DNA from: Pirellula staleyi DSM 6068
Lineage (GTDB): Bacteria; Planctomycetota; Planctomycetia; Pirellulales; Pirellulaceae
Assembly: GCF_000025185.1 (NCBI RefSeq)
Contig: NC_013720.1
Coordinates: 3,844,001 to 3,908,000, forward strand
Reading direction: 5' to 3'
DNA: 64,000 nt
In this document: piece by piece, positions 63,723 to 64,000 of the stretch
Numbering within the stretch: position 1 is the first letter of the stretch
Layout: the number at the start of each line of letters is the position of its first letter
Notes under the pieces: generated by a model
What the model was told of the DNA's origin: nothing
The model's database searches: none
Seen by the model: only the letters and a program-made list of their open reading frames with translations
Made by a program: the position numbers and the translations under genes

Positions 63723-64000
63723 ATGGCCAAGATCAAGATTCGTCCCCTCGATGACCGTGTCGTAGTTCAACCTGTGGAATCGGAAGATCGTACCGCTGGC
63801 GGTATCGTGCTTCCCGATTCGGCCAAGGAAAAGCCACAACGGGGAACTGTCCTCGCTGTGGGACCTGGCAAGTTGCTCGAGAACGGTCAGCGCGGTGAGT
63901 TGTCGGTCAGCGTCGGCGATCAAGTGATCTACGGCAAGTACGGCGGAACCGACATCGAAGTGAACGGCGACGATGTGAAGATCCTTCGCGAAAGCGATAT
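63723..64000 (+). CDS. groES: Co-chaperonin GroES (partial, cut by the window end)
   Basis: The first 92 codons are seen. [19 protein letters not shown]..., [19 protein letters not shown] (mobile loop and roof region), [24 protein letters not shown] follow GroES throughout. GroES is about 95-100 residues, so only the last few are missing. AAGAAAG lies upstream of the ATG. Second gene of the groEL-groES unit. Confidence 0.96.
   Translation, partial: MAKIKIRPLDDRVVVQPVESEDRTAGGIVLPDSAKEKPQRGTVLAVGPGKLLENGQRGELSVSVGDQVIYGKYGGTDIEVNGDDVKILRESD

Overview
This is chromosomal DNA of a planctomycete, most likely a Pirellulaceae bacterium (Pirellula/Blastopirellula type). The assignment rests on gene content: four prepilin-like DUF1559 proteins beside small transthyretin-like lipoproteins, Tat-exported sugar-phosphate isomerase/epimerase-like and Gfo/Idh/MocA proteins, a BBP7-type barrel protein, an orphan PstB, a bacterial myo-inositol-phosphate synthase, and loosely packed genes in short operons on both strands of GC-rich DNA. 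I saw no rRNA, tRNA, CRISPR array, integrase, transposase or phage gene.

Layout. 1-9.8 kb (+): the end of one FtsX-type permease and a complete second one, then recQ, ftsH, rsgA, a cysteine desulfurase and an IscA-type carrier, closed by a strong terminator at 9841. 9.9-13.1 kb (-): matrixin-like protease, secreted Gly-rich protein, D-2-hydroxyacid dehydrogenase. 13.3-22 kb: cobL (cbiE-cbiT fusion), secreted esterase, R2K-type ATP-grasp protein, lone pstB, Tat-exported TIM-barrel protein, arfB, PQQ-type propeller, second TIM-barrel epimerase. 22-23.5 kb: glnB, a BON-domain protein and an RNA-rich stretch with switch-like hairpins. 23.5-31 kb (-): three DUF1559 genes with small partners, small secreted or membrane proteins, TraB/GumN-like protein. 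31-44 kb: BBP7 barrel protein, SelA-like protein without the PLP lysine, SNase, HNH protein, two FdxA-type seven-iron ferredoxins around a RibD/DHFR-fold reductase, an ECF-like sigma factor, a lipoprotein and zinc-ribbon-like small proteins. 44-50 kb (+): U32 protein, rhaB, Gfo/Idh oxidoreductase. 50-57 kb: HTH-receiver fusion behind a long leader, a DUF1559-lipoprotein pair, and an operon of exported FAD oxidoreductase, ApbE and exported Gfo/Idh protein. 57-64 kb: myo-inositol-phosphate synthase, aspartate/aromatic aminotransferase, lipase, small secreted protein, then groEL followed by groES (cut by the window end).

How the genes fit together. Housekeeping blocks include protein quality control (ftsH, groEL/groES, arfB), ribosome maturation (rsgA, U32/RlhA-like) and Fe-S biogenesis (desulfurase plus IscA, with nearby Fe-S consumers). 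The accessory part is dominated by exported proteins: pseudopilin-like DUF1559 proteins, Tat-exported sugar-modifying oxidoreductases and secreted hydrolases, consistent with a glycan-degrading life style. The points most worth a second look are the SelA-like protein with Ala285 at the catalytic lysine position, the exported flavoprotein/ApbE/Gfo-Idh operon, the HTH-receiver regulator with an 856-base leader containing hairpins, and several unexplained structured elements (21902-21968, 22913-22935, 23429-23520, 32576-32634, 39038-39172, 39566-39592, 40340-40405).
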